Source: a bacterium 1XD21-70
GTDB lineage: Bacteria > Bacillota > Clostridia > Lachnospirales > Lachnospiraceae
Direction of reading: 5' to 3'
Assembly (NCBI GenBank): GCA_003669055.1
Contig: RAYB01000017.1
Location: 29,511 to 93,510, forward strand
Length of the DNA stretch: 64,000 bases
The translations under genes and the position numbers were made by a program. The stretch's first letter is position 1. Each line of letters starts with the position of its first letter. The notes beneath the pieces were generated by a model. That model was not told the DNA's origin, did no database searches, and saw only the letters and a program-made list of their open reading frames with translations. Shown piece after piece: positions 51,428 through 59,543 of the stretch.

Positions 51428-52502
51428 GATGCCACTCCTCCCCGATCTCTTCCATAATCTCCCTCCAGAGGGAGAACCTCGGAAGGGAACCCTCCGACCA
51501 GCCGCAGCCGCCGGAAATCACGGTCTTTACACCGCCTGATGCAAGCGCTTCCTTGATTTTCTTTTTCACATGGGCTTTGATCTGCTCCCTGTCGCTGCCA
51601 GCAAAATCATTGGACGGCAGATACCTGCACTGAAGGTCTTTATATCCATACCCGTTGGCATGGTCCAGCCCGCCTACCAGGACTTTGTCTGTCAGCTGAC
51701 GCATTTCTGCAATCGTGTGCTGCCCTTTTTCTCGGTCTGCCCAATTGAAGGCATCCACCGGGTAATCCAGGAACCATTCGCTGGTCTGGGCATCCCCATG
51801 GCAGATATGGGCCATATTGAACCATGTCCTGTCCTTAATAGCATTGATATTCCTCACGTCATATTTCTTTGCACACTCGTCAAACAGATCCCTTCCCATC
51901 TGCTTAGCCATTCCACACTGATATCCCAGGAAAAACCCGGCAGCGCCCGCATCCACAAAGGCTTCCATCAGGCGTTCATTCGTTTCAGCAATCATTTCCA
52001 AGGCTGCCCGCGCTTCCCGGCCAGAGTACTCAAAATGTGACAAAATCACTTCCGGATGGAAAAATCCCCCCGTCATCTCCCCCATCCAGATAAAGGGGCT
52101 GAATACGGTTGCCAGTACCGGGACATCCCCCTGGAAATAGTCGTTCACCCGCTTGCACACCTCAATCTCCCTGGCAAGCGCGCCTTTTTTCACATTCGGT
52201 GCCTTTATCTTTGCCCACTGGTGCGGGTCATTGACCGCGCTTGCCTGCACGTTCATCCAGGTATCGTCAAAGATATGCTCCGCCGGTTTTAACGCCTGGC
52301 CGAAATCCTCCGTAAAATACATGCCGTTCGGCATCAGCTTAATAAAATCAAACTGGTAAGTGTTCTGGTAGGCGATGGTTGCCTCCGCAAAATCCTTCGC
52401 GTTCCTGTCAATCAGATTCATGTGTGGCCCCCAGGCAACAAATGCCGGGCGGTCCGTCTTTTTTCCTTCTTTTACTGCCATCAAACGTTCTTTGTGTGTC
52501 AT
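51417..52502 (-). CDS. Uroporphyrinogen-decarboxylase-family protein (MtaA/CmuA-like)
   Basis: 361 residues of the URO-D TIM-barrel family. Relatives either decarboxylate porphyrin precursors or transfer methyl groups between corrinoid or thiol carriers (MtaA/MtbA, CmuA). Visible: VLATVFSPFIWMGEMTGGFF, then AFVDAGAAGFFLGYQCGMA, MAHICHGDAQTSEWFLDYPV and GGLDHANGYG. The His-x-His/Cys pattern around HICHGD suggests a zinc site as in methyltransferases, which is inference. No heme pathway gene is nearby, so a catabolic role is more likely. RBS AAGGGG before the ATG at 52502, 166 bp after the upstream Idh gene with tandem repeats between. Confidence 0.85.
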   Translation of the reverse strand: MTHKERLMAVKEGKKTDRPAFVAWGPHMNLIDRNAKDFAEATIAYQNTYQFDFIKLMPNGMYFTEDFGQALKPAEHIFDDTWMNVQASAVNDPHQWAKIKAPNVKKGALAREIEVCKRVNDYFQGDVPVLATVFSPFIWMGEMTGGFFHPEVILSHFEYSGREARAALEMIAETNERLMEAFVDAGAAGFFLGYQCGMAKQMGRDLFDECAKKYDVRNINAIKDRTWFNMAHICHGDAQTSEWFLDYPVDAFNWADREKGQHTIAEMRQLTDKVLVGGLDHANGYGYKDLQCRYLPSNDFAGSDREQIKAHVKKKIKEALASGGVKTVISGGCGWSEGSLPRFSLWREIMEEIGEEWHHEA

Positions 52503-52613
52503 TTTGTTTTCCCCTTTTTCTTCGATTATTTATGTTTTTTCTGTTGATTTCTTGTTTGCCGTACTTCTCTTTTCTCGTTTATTACCATGCTTCTCTTTTT
52601 TGTTTATCCTGCA

Positions 52614-52670
52614 CTTAATATTTATCCTGTTCTTTTTATTTATCTTACTCTTAATATTGATCCTGTTCTT
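52614..52670. repeat. Two direct repeats of 21 bp, 36 bp apart
   Basis: CTTAATATTTATCCTGTTCT begins at 52614 and CTTAATATTGATCCTGTTCT at 52650 (20 of 21 bases agree); a third TTTATCCTG occurs just before at about 52602. The second copy overlaps the stop codon of the Idh gene. They lie in the 166-bp gap ahead of the UroD-like gene. Confidence 0.6.
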
Positions 52671-53697
52671 AAATTTCCACCATTCTTCCTGTCCTGGCTG
52701 CTTCCTCAATGGAGAAAACCACCCTCATGGCCTCATAGGATTCCTCCGCTGCCACCGGGGAGCCCTCCTTATTCTGAATTGCCATTGCAAATGTGTCTAC
52801 CACATGGGAGCAAGGGGCAGCCTCGTTGAAATAGCTGGCCCGCTCGCCGTTTTTCATCATAACCTCCAATGCACAATCGGCATCATTATATACACGGAGC
52901 ACCCCATTCTCGCAGTAAAAATATACACCGTTTTCCATCGGCCCATAATTGGAATAGGACAGGTTCAAGGTTCCCATAATGCCTGACTCCGTTTCCAGCA
53001 CGCAGGCCGCGTTGTCATACACATCCACAAAATTCCCGGCCGCATCCCGTTTGTCCCTGGTTCCTGCAACCGCAGCCACTTTCGTGAAGCCCTCCCCCAG
53101 CATATAGCGGATCACATCGCATTTGTGGATGCCCAGATCCGTGATGCAGCCAAACCCGGAACTTTTCTTGTTCAGGTACCATGTGGAGGTGGAACGGTTC
53201 ACGCTGAAATGCTCCGGCCCTGTATGTGCCAGCGTACAGCGGAAAAAGAGTACCCTCCCCATTCTTTTGCTCTGCAAGATCTCCCTTGCTTTTCTGTGAG
53301 CCAAAGTAAACCTCTGGTTGTGCGCCGCCATATAGAATGCCTTGCTCTTTCTGTCGGCCTCCACCACCATCGCTGCCTCTTCCAGGCTCATAGACATAGG
53401 CTTCTCACATAAAACATACTTATCCCGCTCCAGCGCTTCCACGGAGATCTTCCCATGGCTGTCATTGGATGTGCAGATGATAACCCCATCCACCGAACTA
53501 TCCTTCAGCATATCCTCATAATGCCCGTAAACCTTCCCGCCATACTGCTTTGCCAGAATCTCTGCATGCTCCGGGATAAAATCGTAAAAGCCTGCCAGTT
53601 CTGCATGCTCACTCTTGGCCAGTTCCGGCACATGGCGGATCTTTGCAATCTGCCCGCAGCCAATAATGCCAATCCGTGGCCTGTTCCCCATTACCAT
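52669..53697 (-). CDS. Gfo/Idh/MocA-family oxidoreductase (first gene of operon)
   Basis: 342 residues. Rossmann start RIGIIGCGQIAKIRHVPELA (residues 6-25), EKP motif as YVLCEKPMSMSLEEAAMVVE near 97, and the C-terminal domain with CITDLGIHKCDVIRYMLGE, where the catalytic His lies. It oxidises or reduces a sugar, inositol or related polyol using NAD(P). RBS AAGGAGG before the ATG at 53697. It is the promoter-proximal gene; the leader is about 240 nt from the upstream promoter and includes both operators. Substrate unknown. Confidence 0.92.
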   Translation of the reverse strand: MVMGNRPRIGIIGCGQIAKIRHVPELAKSEHAELAGFYDFIPEHAEILAKQYGGKVYGHYEDMLKDSSVDGVIICTSNDSHGKISVEALERDKYVLCEKPMSMSLEEAAMVVEADRKSKAFYMAAHNQRFTLAHRKAREILQSKRMGRVLFFRCTLAHTGPEHFSVNRSTSTWYLNKKSSGFGCITDLGIHKCDVIRYMLGEGFTKVAAVAGTRDKRDAAGNFVDVYDNAACVLETESGIMGTLNLSYSNYGPMENGVYFYCENGVLRVYNDADCALEVMMKNGERASYFNEAAPCSHVVDTFAMAIQNKEGSPVAAEESYEAMRVVFSIEEAARTGRMVEI

Positions 53698-53831
53698 AAC
53701 CCTTCCTCCTTGTGTGATTTGTGAGATGATTGTATCTGTGTGTTTAGATGCCTTGTTTTAAGGTGATGTGTTTTTAAATACCTTGCCATTTGAGTGCATC
53801 GCCATTTGGGCTTTGGTGGCACCATATGTTG

Positions 53832-53845
53832 GTTACGCGCGTAAC
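53832..53845. promoter_or_regulatory. Palindromic operator 1 for the LacI-type regulator
   Basis: GTTACGCGCGTAAC, a perfect 14-bp palindrome with a central CG as in LacI-family sites. It lies 12 bp downstream of the TATAAT box at 53858-53863. Confidence 0.8.
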
Positions 53846-53857
53846 TAACGGTTAAAT

Positions 53858-53863
53858 ATTATA
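53858..53863 (-). promoter_or_regulatory. Second -10 box of the Idh/UroD operon
   Basis: TATAAT on the minus strand, with no good -35 box at 16-18 bp. An ATCCCT/AGGGAT inverted repeat lies just upstream (53863-53880). Confidence 0.4.
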
Positions 53864-53917
53864 TCCCTGTTATAAGGGATGTTTCTTTGGTGCAATTAGT
53901 GTGATTATCATTTTTTG

Positions 53918-53931
53918 GTTACGCGTGTAAC
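53918..53931. promoter_or_regulatory. Operator 2 for the LacI-type regulator
   Basis: GTTACGCGTGTAAC, 13 of 14 bases identical to operator 1; arms GTTAC/GTAAC intact. It lies 86 bp from operator 1 (centre to centre) and 10 bp downstream of the -10 box at 53942. Confidence 0.8.
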
Positions 53932-53941
53932 TCATAGTGCT

Positions 53942-53969
53942 AGTTTACCATATTTTTGGGGTTTGTCAA
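53942..53969 (-). promoter_or_regulatory. Main promoter of the Idh/UroD operon
   Basis: Minus strand TTGACA (53964-53969), 16-bp spacer, TAAACT (53942-53947). It begins 23 bp after the wecB stop, and operator 2 covers roughly its +5 to +18 region. Confidence 0.7.
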
Positions 53970-53991
53970 TAGCTTTTGCTGATTTTGCTTT

Positions 53992-55137
53992 TTAATTTTT
54001 TGAGGGATAATATTTGGGGGATTCATTTTTCTGATTTGATTCGATAATATCCGCAATCCGTTCACATGCATGGCCATCCCCATAGGGATTAGCTGCACAA
54101 GACATTTTCTCATATTCACTCTTGTCATCCAGCAGCATCGTAAAAGATCGGTAGATTTCTTCTTCCCCTGTCCCCACAAGCTTAAGCGTTCCTGCATCTA
54201 TCCCTTCTGGGCGCTCCGTTGTATCACGCATAACCAATACTGGTTTCCCAAGAGATGGCGCCTCTTCCTGAATCCCTCCCGAATCAGTCAAGATCAGATA
54301 ACTTGCTTTCATAAAATTATGGAAATCAAGAACATCTAATGGTTCAATTAATCTTATTTTTTCATTGTTTTCACCGAAAATATCATGGGCAGTTTTCCTC
54401 ACTAAAGGATTTAAATGTATCGGATAAATAGCTTTTACATCGTCATGTTCTCCCAAAACTCGTTTAATTGCCATAAACATCTGCCTCATCGGCTCACCTA
54501 AATTTTCCCTTCGGTGGGCAGTGATAAGGATAAGGCGGCTTCCCTTCGACCACTCCAACTCCGGGTGGAAATAGCTGTCCTTTACTGTGATTTTAAGCGC
54601 ATCAATTGCCGTATTCCCTGTAACAAAAATGGACTCTTCTTTTTTCCCTTCTTTCATCAGATTCAGCCTGCTAATCTGAGTTGGTGCGAAATGATAGGTG
54701 CTGATGACCCCAACTGCCTGCCGGTTAAATTCCTCTGGGTAGGGAGAATGAATATCATAAGTCCGAAGCCCTGCCTCCACATGGCCAACTGGGATATTTC
54801 GGTAAAACGCTGCTAATGCTGTTGCAAAAGTAGTCGATGTATCTCCGTGCACAAGAACTAGGGATGGCTCAACTTTTTTCAAAATTTCTCCCATTCCGTT
54901 TAGGACTGCTATAGTGATGTCAAATAATGTCTGCTGTTCTTTCATGATCGACAAATCATAGTCAGGAATGACATCAAAAGCAATTAAAACCTGATCTAAC
55001 ATACTCCGGTGCTGGCCTGTAACACATACTATTGTTTCAATTCCTGGCCTCTTTTGCAATTCTTTTATAAGTGGGCACATTTTAATCGCCTCTGGCCTGG
55101 TTCCAAATACTACAAGTACCTTTCGTTTTTCTTCCAT
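53992..55137 (-). CDS. wecB: UDP-N-acetylglucosamine 2-epimerase (non-hydrolysing)
   Basis: 381 residues. It interconverts UDP-GlcNAc and UDP-ManNAc for surface polysaccharide or teichoic acid linkage units. Typical sequence: VLVVFGTRPEAIKMCPLIKE (8-27), VHGDTSTTFATALAAFY near 95, HVEAGLRTYDIHSPYPEEFN, ITAHRRENLG near 208 and LTDSGGIQEEAPSLGKPVLV near 285. All catalytic positions look intact. Length is standard; the Lys/Asn-rich C-terminal tail is short. It is the last gene of the polysaccharide island and is separated from the next gene upstream by the palindromic element at 55229-55507. Confidence 0.94.
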   Translation of the reverse strand: MEEKRKVLVVFGTRPEAIKMCPLIKELQKRPGIETIVCVTGQHRSMLDQVLIAFDVIPDYDLSIMKEQQTLFDITIAVLNGMGEILKKVEPSLVLVHGDTSTTFATALAAFYRNIPVGHVEAGLRTYDIHSPYPEEFNRQAVGVISTYHFAPTQISRLNLMKEGKKEESIFVTGNTAIDALKITVKDSYFHPELEWSKGSRLILITAHRRENLGEPMRQMFMAIKRVLGEHDDVKAIYPIHLNPLVRKTAHDIFGENNEKIRLIEPLDVLDFHNFMKASYLILTDSGGIQEEAPSLGKPVLVMRDTTERPEGIDAGTLKLVGTGEEEIYRSFTMLLDDKSEYEKMSCAANPYGDGHACERIADIIESNQKNESPKYYPSKN

Positions 55138-55228
55138 TCTTTTACCCTTTCACTATTTTATCATTTTTCTATTATCCAGTGTTTAAATGTCTATCATGTC
55201 CAAAATATTAAGAATTTCATATGGTTTG

Positions 55229-55507
55229 GGTACCCTCAGCGGACAAAGGGACACACGGTTTTGTACCACAGCTTTGCGATTCTGCTGCGTTACTGTCGCT
55301 CAGCGTACGTCCAGTACGCTTCGTTCCAGTGCCTTGCAGAATCACAAAGCTGTGGCGCAAAACTCCTTCGGATCCCAAGTGCCGTATTTTGGTGGCTGGC
55401 AAGGCAACGGAATGAGGCGTACTGGACGTACGCCGATTGACGTTAACATCGCCAGCCGCCAAAAGAGGGTATTTGGGGCGTGTGTCCCTTTGTCCACTGA
55501 GGGTACC
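55229..55507. mobile_element. 279-bp palindromic, MITE-like element
   Basis: Terminal inverted repeats of 29 bp (55229-55257 and 55479-55507; GGTACCCTCAG outermost) differ at one base. Inside are a 20-bp pair (55266-55285 / 55336-55355, one difference), two self-pairing 17-mers that are exact reverse complements of each other (GCGTACGTCCAGTACGC and GCGTACTGGACGTACGC), and a GCCAGCC[A/G]CCAAAA pair. No protein is encoded; frames through it are not gene-like. It is GC-richer than its surroundings. No obvious target duplication. A copy of one end lies at 29054-29086. The rest of the gap 55138-55596 is AT-rich with nothing recognisable. Confidence 0.8.
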
Positions 55508-55596
55508 TTATAGCTTTCTTCATAGACCTTGATATCTTATATTGTCAAAATACCATTACTTATAAAAACAATTTTACTATGCTCTAGCTATTTTAC

Positions 55597-56043
55597 TCAG
55601 AGATATCTGCTCATATAATAAGTGTCTATCCCCTCTAACAATTCAAAATCAAATCCCCAATGCTTATAAAATGCAATCGCCTTTTCATTCGTTGACAATA
55701 CTTCCAGCCTAATCATAAGCATGCCTCTATCCTTGGCTACTTCCAAACTCTTTTTCATCAGTAAACTTCCTACATGGTGGTGCTGATATTCCAGCTTCAC
55801 TCCAATATTAGAAATATAAGCAATTTTCTTCTTTATATCATTTGCATAAAATGCAACATAGCCAACGGGATCCTTCTCTGAAACAAATGCAGCATAAAAA
55901 CAGGCATAATTTATTATTTTCTTCATAATTTCACTGCTATCTGGTCGTTCAAGTAATCTAATCGGAAACACGGAATCACATTGTTTTATAATCTGGATCT
56001 TTTCTTCTTTATCCTCTATTACCTTAAGTTTTACATGTTCCAT
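55597..56043 (-). CDS. GNAT-family N-acetyltransferase
   Basis: 148 residues. The acetyl-CoA-binding motif A is visible as ISNIGVKLEYQHHHVGSLLM (about 92-111, in place of the usual Q/RxxGxG/A), followed by AKDRGMLMIRLEVLSTNEKA and the motif B segment IAFYKHWGFDFEL. It probably acylates an amino sugar made by the aminotransferases of this island. RBS AGGAGATAAAG upstream. It is AT-rich like its neighbours, and follows the ATP-grasp gene by 27 bp. Confidence 0.82.
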   Translation of the reverse strand: MEHVKLKVIEDKEEKIQIIKQCDSVFPIRLLERPDSSEIMKKIINYACFYAAFVSEKDPVGYVAFYANDIKKKIAYISNIGVKLEYQHHHVGSLLMKKSLEVAKDRGMLMIRLEVLSTNEKAIAFYKHWGFDFELLEGIDTYYMSRYL

Positions 56044-56070
56044 CTTTATCTCCTAAATATGGTTCCTGAT

Positions 56071-57273
56071 TTATCCCACATCCACAAAAACATATTGTGA
56101 TGGCTTTGACATCACCTGTGACATTAATTTCTTATCATCAAACCGTAATATCAGGGTTCCCACCGCTTTATTCGCACCAGAAAAATTCTCTACCAAATCT
56201 CCCTCTGCTACCCAGATATCTGTCTCAACAATATATTTCTTCAATTCTTCAGAAATACTTAACCCCTTATAATGCCCAGACTTTTTGCTATGAAGAATAA
56301 TTTCAGCCCAAAAATCATTGATCGTATAATCCTGTATCTCGCCTATTGTGTCACCAAGAGCAGCCTTCACGGCAAGTTCGATGAGATCCACCCCTGTCGA
56401 GTAACGCAACATTTCAGCAAGCCTATTTCCACCACCCCTGGGCGAAACTTCCATAATGTATGCCTTCCCATCTATTGATTCCCTTGTCTCCACGTTATAA
56501 AGAGATGTCCGCATCCCCAGTATCCTCAATAGCCTTTGGAGTTCAGAAGACAATTCCTTCTGATGTGGCTCTGAAATCGTTGGTACCCAAGTAAACCCAG
56601 TTGGAGCATACGGATTCCCACATTCTCCGTCAAATCCCTGTGATGAATATGAAACAAATTTCAGTTCACCATCGATAGAAAAACACTCTGAATCTGAAGG
56701 ATTGCCTTTGCTCTCCAAAAACTTCTCAACTATAAATTCACCATCTATCGAATGGCCTAATGCATGGTCAATGGCACTTTTCATCCCATCCACCGATTCC
56801 ACTTTTGTAACACCCTTACTCCCAGCAGAATCCGTTGGCTTGACAATGACTGGAAACAAAAATTCCTCCATCTGCTCAAGAGCATCACCAATTCTTTTAT
56901 ATCCCCGAGCCATAGGGACATTAAACCCGTTATCCAAAAGTAATTTTCTAAATTTTTTCTTATTTTGAAGAATGCAAACAGATTTATATGAACCTGCGGA
57001 TGGAAGCCCCATTTTTTCTGCCACATAGGCAGCCGTCACAACACCAGGATCGCAGGCAAAGGACATAATCCCATCAACTTTCATTTTTTTTGCAATATTC
57101 AGCACTGCTTCCTTATCAACAATGCTGATATTTTCATACCCATCCGAATACTTGTGGGCAATATTTTTAGGAAGGTAATCACAAGTGTAAACTTTACAAT
57201 CCAGTTTATGCGCCGTATCTATAACTGGCAAGGCATATCGTGATCCACCTAATAAAAGAATTTTCCTACTCAT
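56071..57273 (-). CDS. ATP-grasp carboxylate-amine ligase-like protein
   Basis: 400 residues. Pre-ATP-grasp domain KILLLGGSRYALPVIDTAHK, then the ATP-grasp fold: FPVIVKPTDSAGSKGVTKVE (about 138-157, glycine-rich phosphate loop), EFIVEKFLESKG, and the metal site region AYIMEVSPRGGGNRLAEML near 310. Such enzymes join a carboxylate to an amine through an acyl-phosphate. In a polysaccharide locus with a sugar aminotransferase and acetyltransferase, it may attach an amino acid or hydroxy acid to an amino sugar; this is inference. It lies just downstream of an internal terminator that follows the GT2 gene. Confidence 0.85.
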   Translation of the reverse strand: MSRKILLLGGSRYALPVIDTAHKLDCKVYTCDYLPKNIAHKYSDGYENISIVDKEAVLNIAKKMKVDGIMSFACDPGVVTAAYVAEKMGLPSAGSYKSVCILQNKKKFRKLLLDNGFNVPMARGYKRIGDALEQMEEFLFPVIVKPTDSAGSKGVTKVESVDGMKSAIDHALGHSIDGEFIVEKFLESKGNPSDSECFSIDGELKFVSYSSQGFDGECGNPYAPTGFTWVPTISEPHQKELSSELQRLLRILGMRTSLYNVETRESIDGKAYIMEVSPRGGGNRLAEMLRYSTGVDLIELAVKAALGDTIGEIQDYTINDFWAEIILHSKKSGHYKGLSISEELKKYIVETDIWVAEGDLVENFSGANKAVGTLILRFDDKKLMSQVMSKPSQYVFVDVG

Positions 57274-57290
57274 TCTTTCACCTCCCCATC

Positions 57291-57316
57291 AAAAAAGAAG
57301 CCCTATTGCTGGCTTC
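57291..57316 (-). terminator. Terminator inside the polysaccharide cluster
   Basis: Minus strand GAAGCC / GGCTTC (6-bp stem, 8-nt loop) followed by TTTTTT, 25 bp past the stop of the GT2 gene at 57341. It separates the ATP-grasp, GNAT and wecB genes from the upstream cluster; no clear promoter is visible after it. Confidence 0.75.
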
Positions 57317-57340
57317 CTTTCATCCTTTACTTCTAATTTT

Positions 57341-58315
57341 TTATCTTTTAATTTTTATATCTGCTCTTAAATTTCTCATAATATTTCCTAATACCGTAAA
57401 TTTTAGTGCTGCTATAACTCTTTCCTTGATAGAAAGTTCCTTTCTATATTCTTGCATCCTGATTTTTTCAATCTTTTTTTTATTTACCATATCCCTCTGA
57501 TATTCCAAATAGAGAACCATATGCTTCATATCATCCCAATATTTATGGTTGGTTATTTCATCAAATGCACGAAAACCCGCTGCATTTGTGATGATTTTAT
57601 CCAAAGCATATTCTCTCCCCTTAGTCAGTTGCGTCATGCTTCCAACAGAACCTAATCGATAACATGACATTACTTCATCTATATAGTAGAGGTTCCCACA
57701 CGCTAAACTCCAAATTAACAGTGGTTTATCCCCAACATGAAATATCTCCCAAAAATCCGGATGGTTTTTTACTATCTCTGATTTTACTAAAAATGCACTT
57801 GTCTGGAAAGGCCAGCCTCCCCCATGCAAAAAATCACGCAAGATATCCTCGCCATTTATTACCCCTTCTCCCCAATTTTTAGGATTAAGGAAAAACAAAA
57901 ATTTTTCGTCATTATTTATACATCGAACCTTATGGGCACATATAGTACAATCTTTCCGCTTTTTTATTTCCTTATACTGTTTCTCTAATTTATTTTGGTC
58001 ACACCAATAATCATCACCTTCACAATATGCAACATACTCGCCTTCCACAAGCGGATAAAGGTATTCATCCATATGATAATCACCTTCTGAAAATTGATTC
58101 GTTTTTTGGAATACTGTTTTCGTCTTTATCTTATTACGGTTTTTCTCAGCAAAATCTAATATAATTTCCTGTGTATGGTCTGTAGATGCGTCATCATGTA
58201 TCAAAACTTCATATGCAAAAGATGTCTTTTGAGAATAAATACCTTCTAAACATTTTGCTAAGTATTTTTCATGATTATATGTTAACACAATGACACTAAT
58301 TACAATTTTATCCAT
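57341..58315 (-). CDS. Family 2 glycosyltransferase
   Basis: 324 residues. GT-A fold: ISVIVLTYNHEKYLAKCLEG (6-25), IHDDASTDHTQEIILDF near 40, and the metal site EGEYVAYCEGDDYWCDQNKL near 92-111 (DD of GDDYW). The C-terminal region (TQLTKGREYALDKIITNAAG) gives acceptor specificity that cannot be read from sequence. No transmembrane helix, so it probably works at the cytoplasmic face on lipid-linked sugars. AT-rich codon use like its neighbours. Confidence 0.9.
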   Translation of the reverse strand: MDKIVISVIVLTYNHEKYLAKCLEGIYSQKTSFAYEVLIHDDASTDHTQEIILDFAEKNRNKIKTKTVFQKTNQFSEGDYHMDEYLYPLVEGEYVAYCEGDDYWCDQNKLEKQYKEIKKRKDCTICAHKVRCINNDEKFLFFLNPKNWGEGVINGEDILRDFLHGGGWPFQTSAFLVKSEIVKNHPDFWEIFHVGDKPLLIWSLACGNLYYIDEVMSCYRLGSVGSMTQLTKGREYALDKIITNAAGFRAFDEITNHKYWDDMKHMVLYLEYQRDMVNKKKIEKIRMQEYRKELSIKERVIAALKFTVLGNIMRNLRADIKIKR

Positions 58316-58375
58316 CTTTCCACCTACTGTAAATATTCCTATTTTCCACTTTATGTATTTCCCTATCGAATCTGC

Positions 58376-59485
58376 TTATTTTTTACACTTTAATATTAAT
58401 TCACATATTCGGTCTACCATATCTAGAGGAAGATCCGGATACAATGGTAATGTTAATATCCTTTTACTAGCATAGAATGCTTTTGGCGTGTTTTCTGTAT
58501 CATATAAATCGTGGTAGCAATCGAACATGTTTGTTAATGGATAAAAATATTTCCTTGGATATATATTATGTTTTTGTAATGTTTCTAAAATCTCATCTCT
58601 TGTACATCCAAATTGCTCCTCATTAAAAAGCACTGGGAAATAAGCATAATTAGCTTCTATATCTCCAGCAATTTTATTTATTTGAATGCCATTCACATCC
58701 TTCAAATATTTCAAATACTGTTCTGTTACCACTTTTCTTTTAGCTATTTCATCTCTTATATGCCGCAAATTGCATAATCCCATAGCAGCACAAAATTCAT
58801 TCATCTTGGCATTCGCCCCAATTCTCTCTACAATTTCTTCATTTTTTATACCAAAATTTTTTAATTGATATAAGCATTTTCCAAAATCTTTATCATGAAA
58901 ACAAGCTGCACCACCTTCAATCGTATTAAACACTTTCGTCGCATGGAAGCTAAAGCAGGACACATCTCCAAATGAAGCTATCCCTCTTCCCTGTTTCCTC
59001 ACACCAAAAGCATGGGCGGCATCATAAATTACTTTTAGTCCATATTTCTCTGCTATTCTTTGTATTTCTTCTGTATCACAAATATTCCCGTACACATGTA
59101 CCGGCAGAATTGCAGATGTTTGGTCAGTAATTAAACGTTCAATTTTTTCCGGATCAATTGTAAAATCATCTTCCTTAATATCACAAAAAACAGGACGTAA
59201 GCCATTCCTAACAATCGCATGGGTAGTACTTGCAAAAGTAAAAGGGGTAGTTATCACCTCTCCCTTAAGTTCCATCGCCTGAATCGATAATTCTAAAGCC
59301 ATATGTCCATTTGTCAATAGATCAATCTCATCAACTTCCAAAAAATCCCGTAACTGTTCACTTAATTCCTGATGTTTAACTCCCATGTTGGTCAGCCAAT
59401 GGGTTTCCCATAACTCACTGATTTCCTGGACATATTCATCAAAATCAGGAAGAGTTGCTTTGGTCACTAAAATTTTAGAATCCAT
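58376..59485 (-). CDS. DegT/DnrJ/EryC1/StrS-family sugar aminotransferase
   Basis: 369 residues. PLP enzyme making an amino sugar from a nucleotide-linked keto sugar. Visible: ELSIQAMELKGEVITTPFTF, VIYDAAHAFGVRKQGRGIAS and the lysine in SFHATKVFNTIEGGA (about 180-195) that forms the Schiff base with PLP. The C-terminal part has YPRKYFYPLTNMFDCYHDLY. It resembles the VioA/FdtB-type transaminases that act on dTDP-4-keto or 3-keto-6-deoxyhexoses; the nucleotide sugar is not determinable. A second, GC-rich member of the family starts off the right edge of the window. Confidence 0.92.
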   Translation of the reverse strand: MDSKILVTKATLPDFDEYVQEISELWETHWLTNMGVKHQELSEQLRDFLEVDEIDLLTNGHMALELSIQAMELKGEVITTPFTFASTTHAIVRNGLRPVFCDIKEDDFTIDPEKIERLITDQTSAILPVHVYGNICDTEEIQRIAEKYGLKVIYDAAHAFGVRKQGRGIASFGDVSCFSFHATKVFNTIEGGAACFHDKDFGKCLYQLKNFGIKNEEIVERIGANAKMNEFCAAMGLCNLRHIRDEIAKRKVVTEQYLKYLKDVNGIQINKIAGDIEANYAYFPVLFNEEQFGCTRDEILETLQKHNIYPRKYFYPLTNMFDCYHDLYDTENTPKAFYASKRILTLPLYPDLPLDMVDRICELILKCKK

Positions 59486-59543
59486 TTATCTCACCTTTTT
59501 ATCTTTCTTCTTTAAACATATATTTTCAATAGTGGGCTTATTT

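Noticed and set aside
55187..55513. Open frames through the 55.2-kb palindromic element
   Set aside because: Both strands give near mirror-image peptides because the element is palindromic; no RBS.
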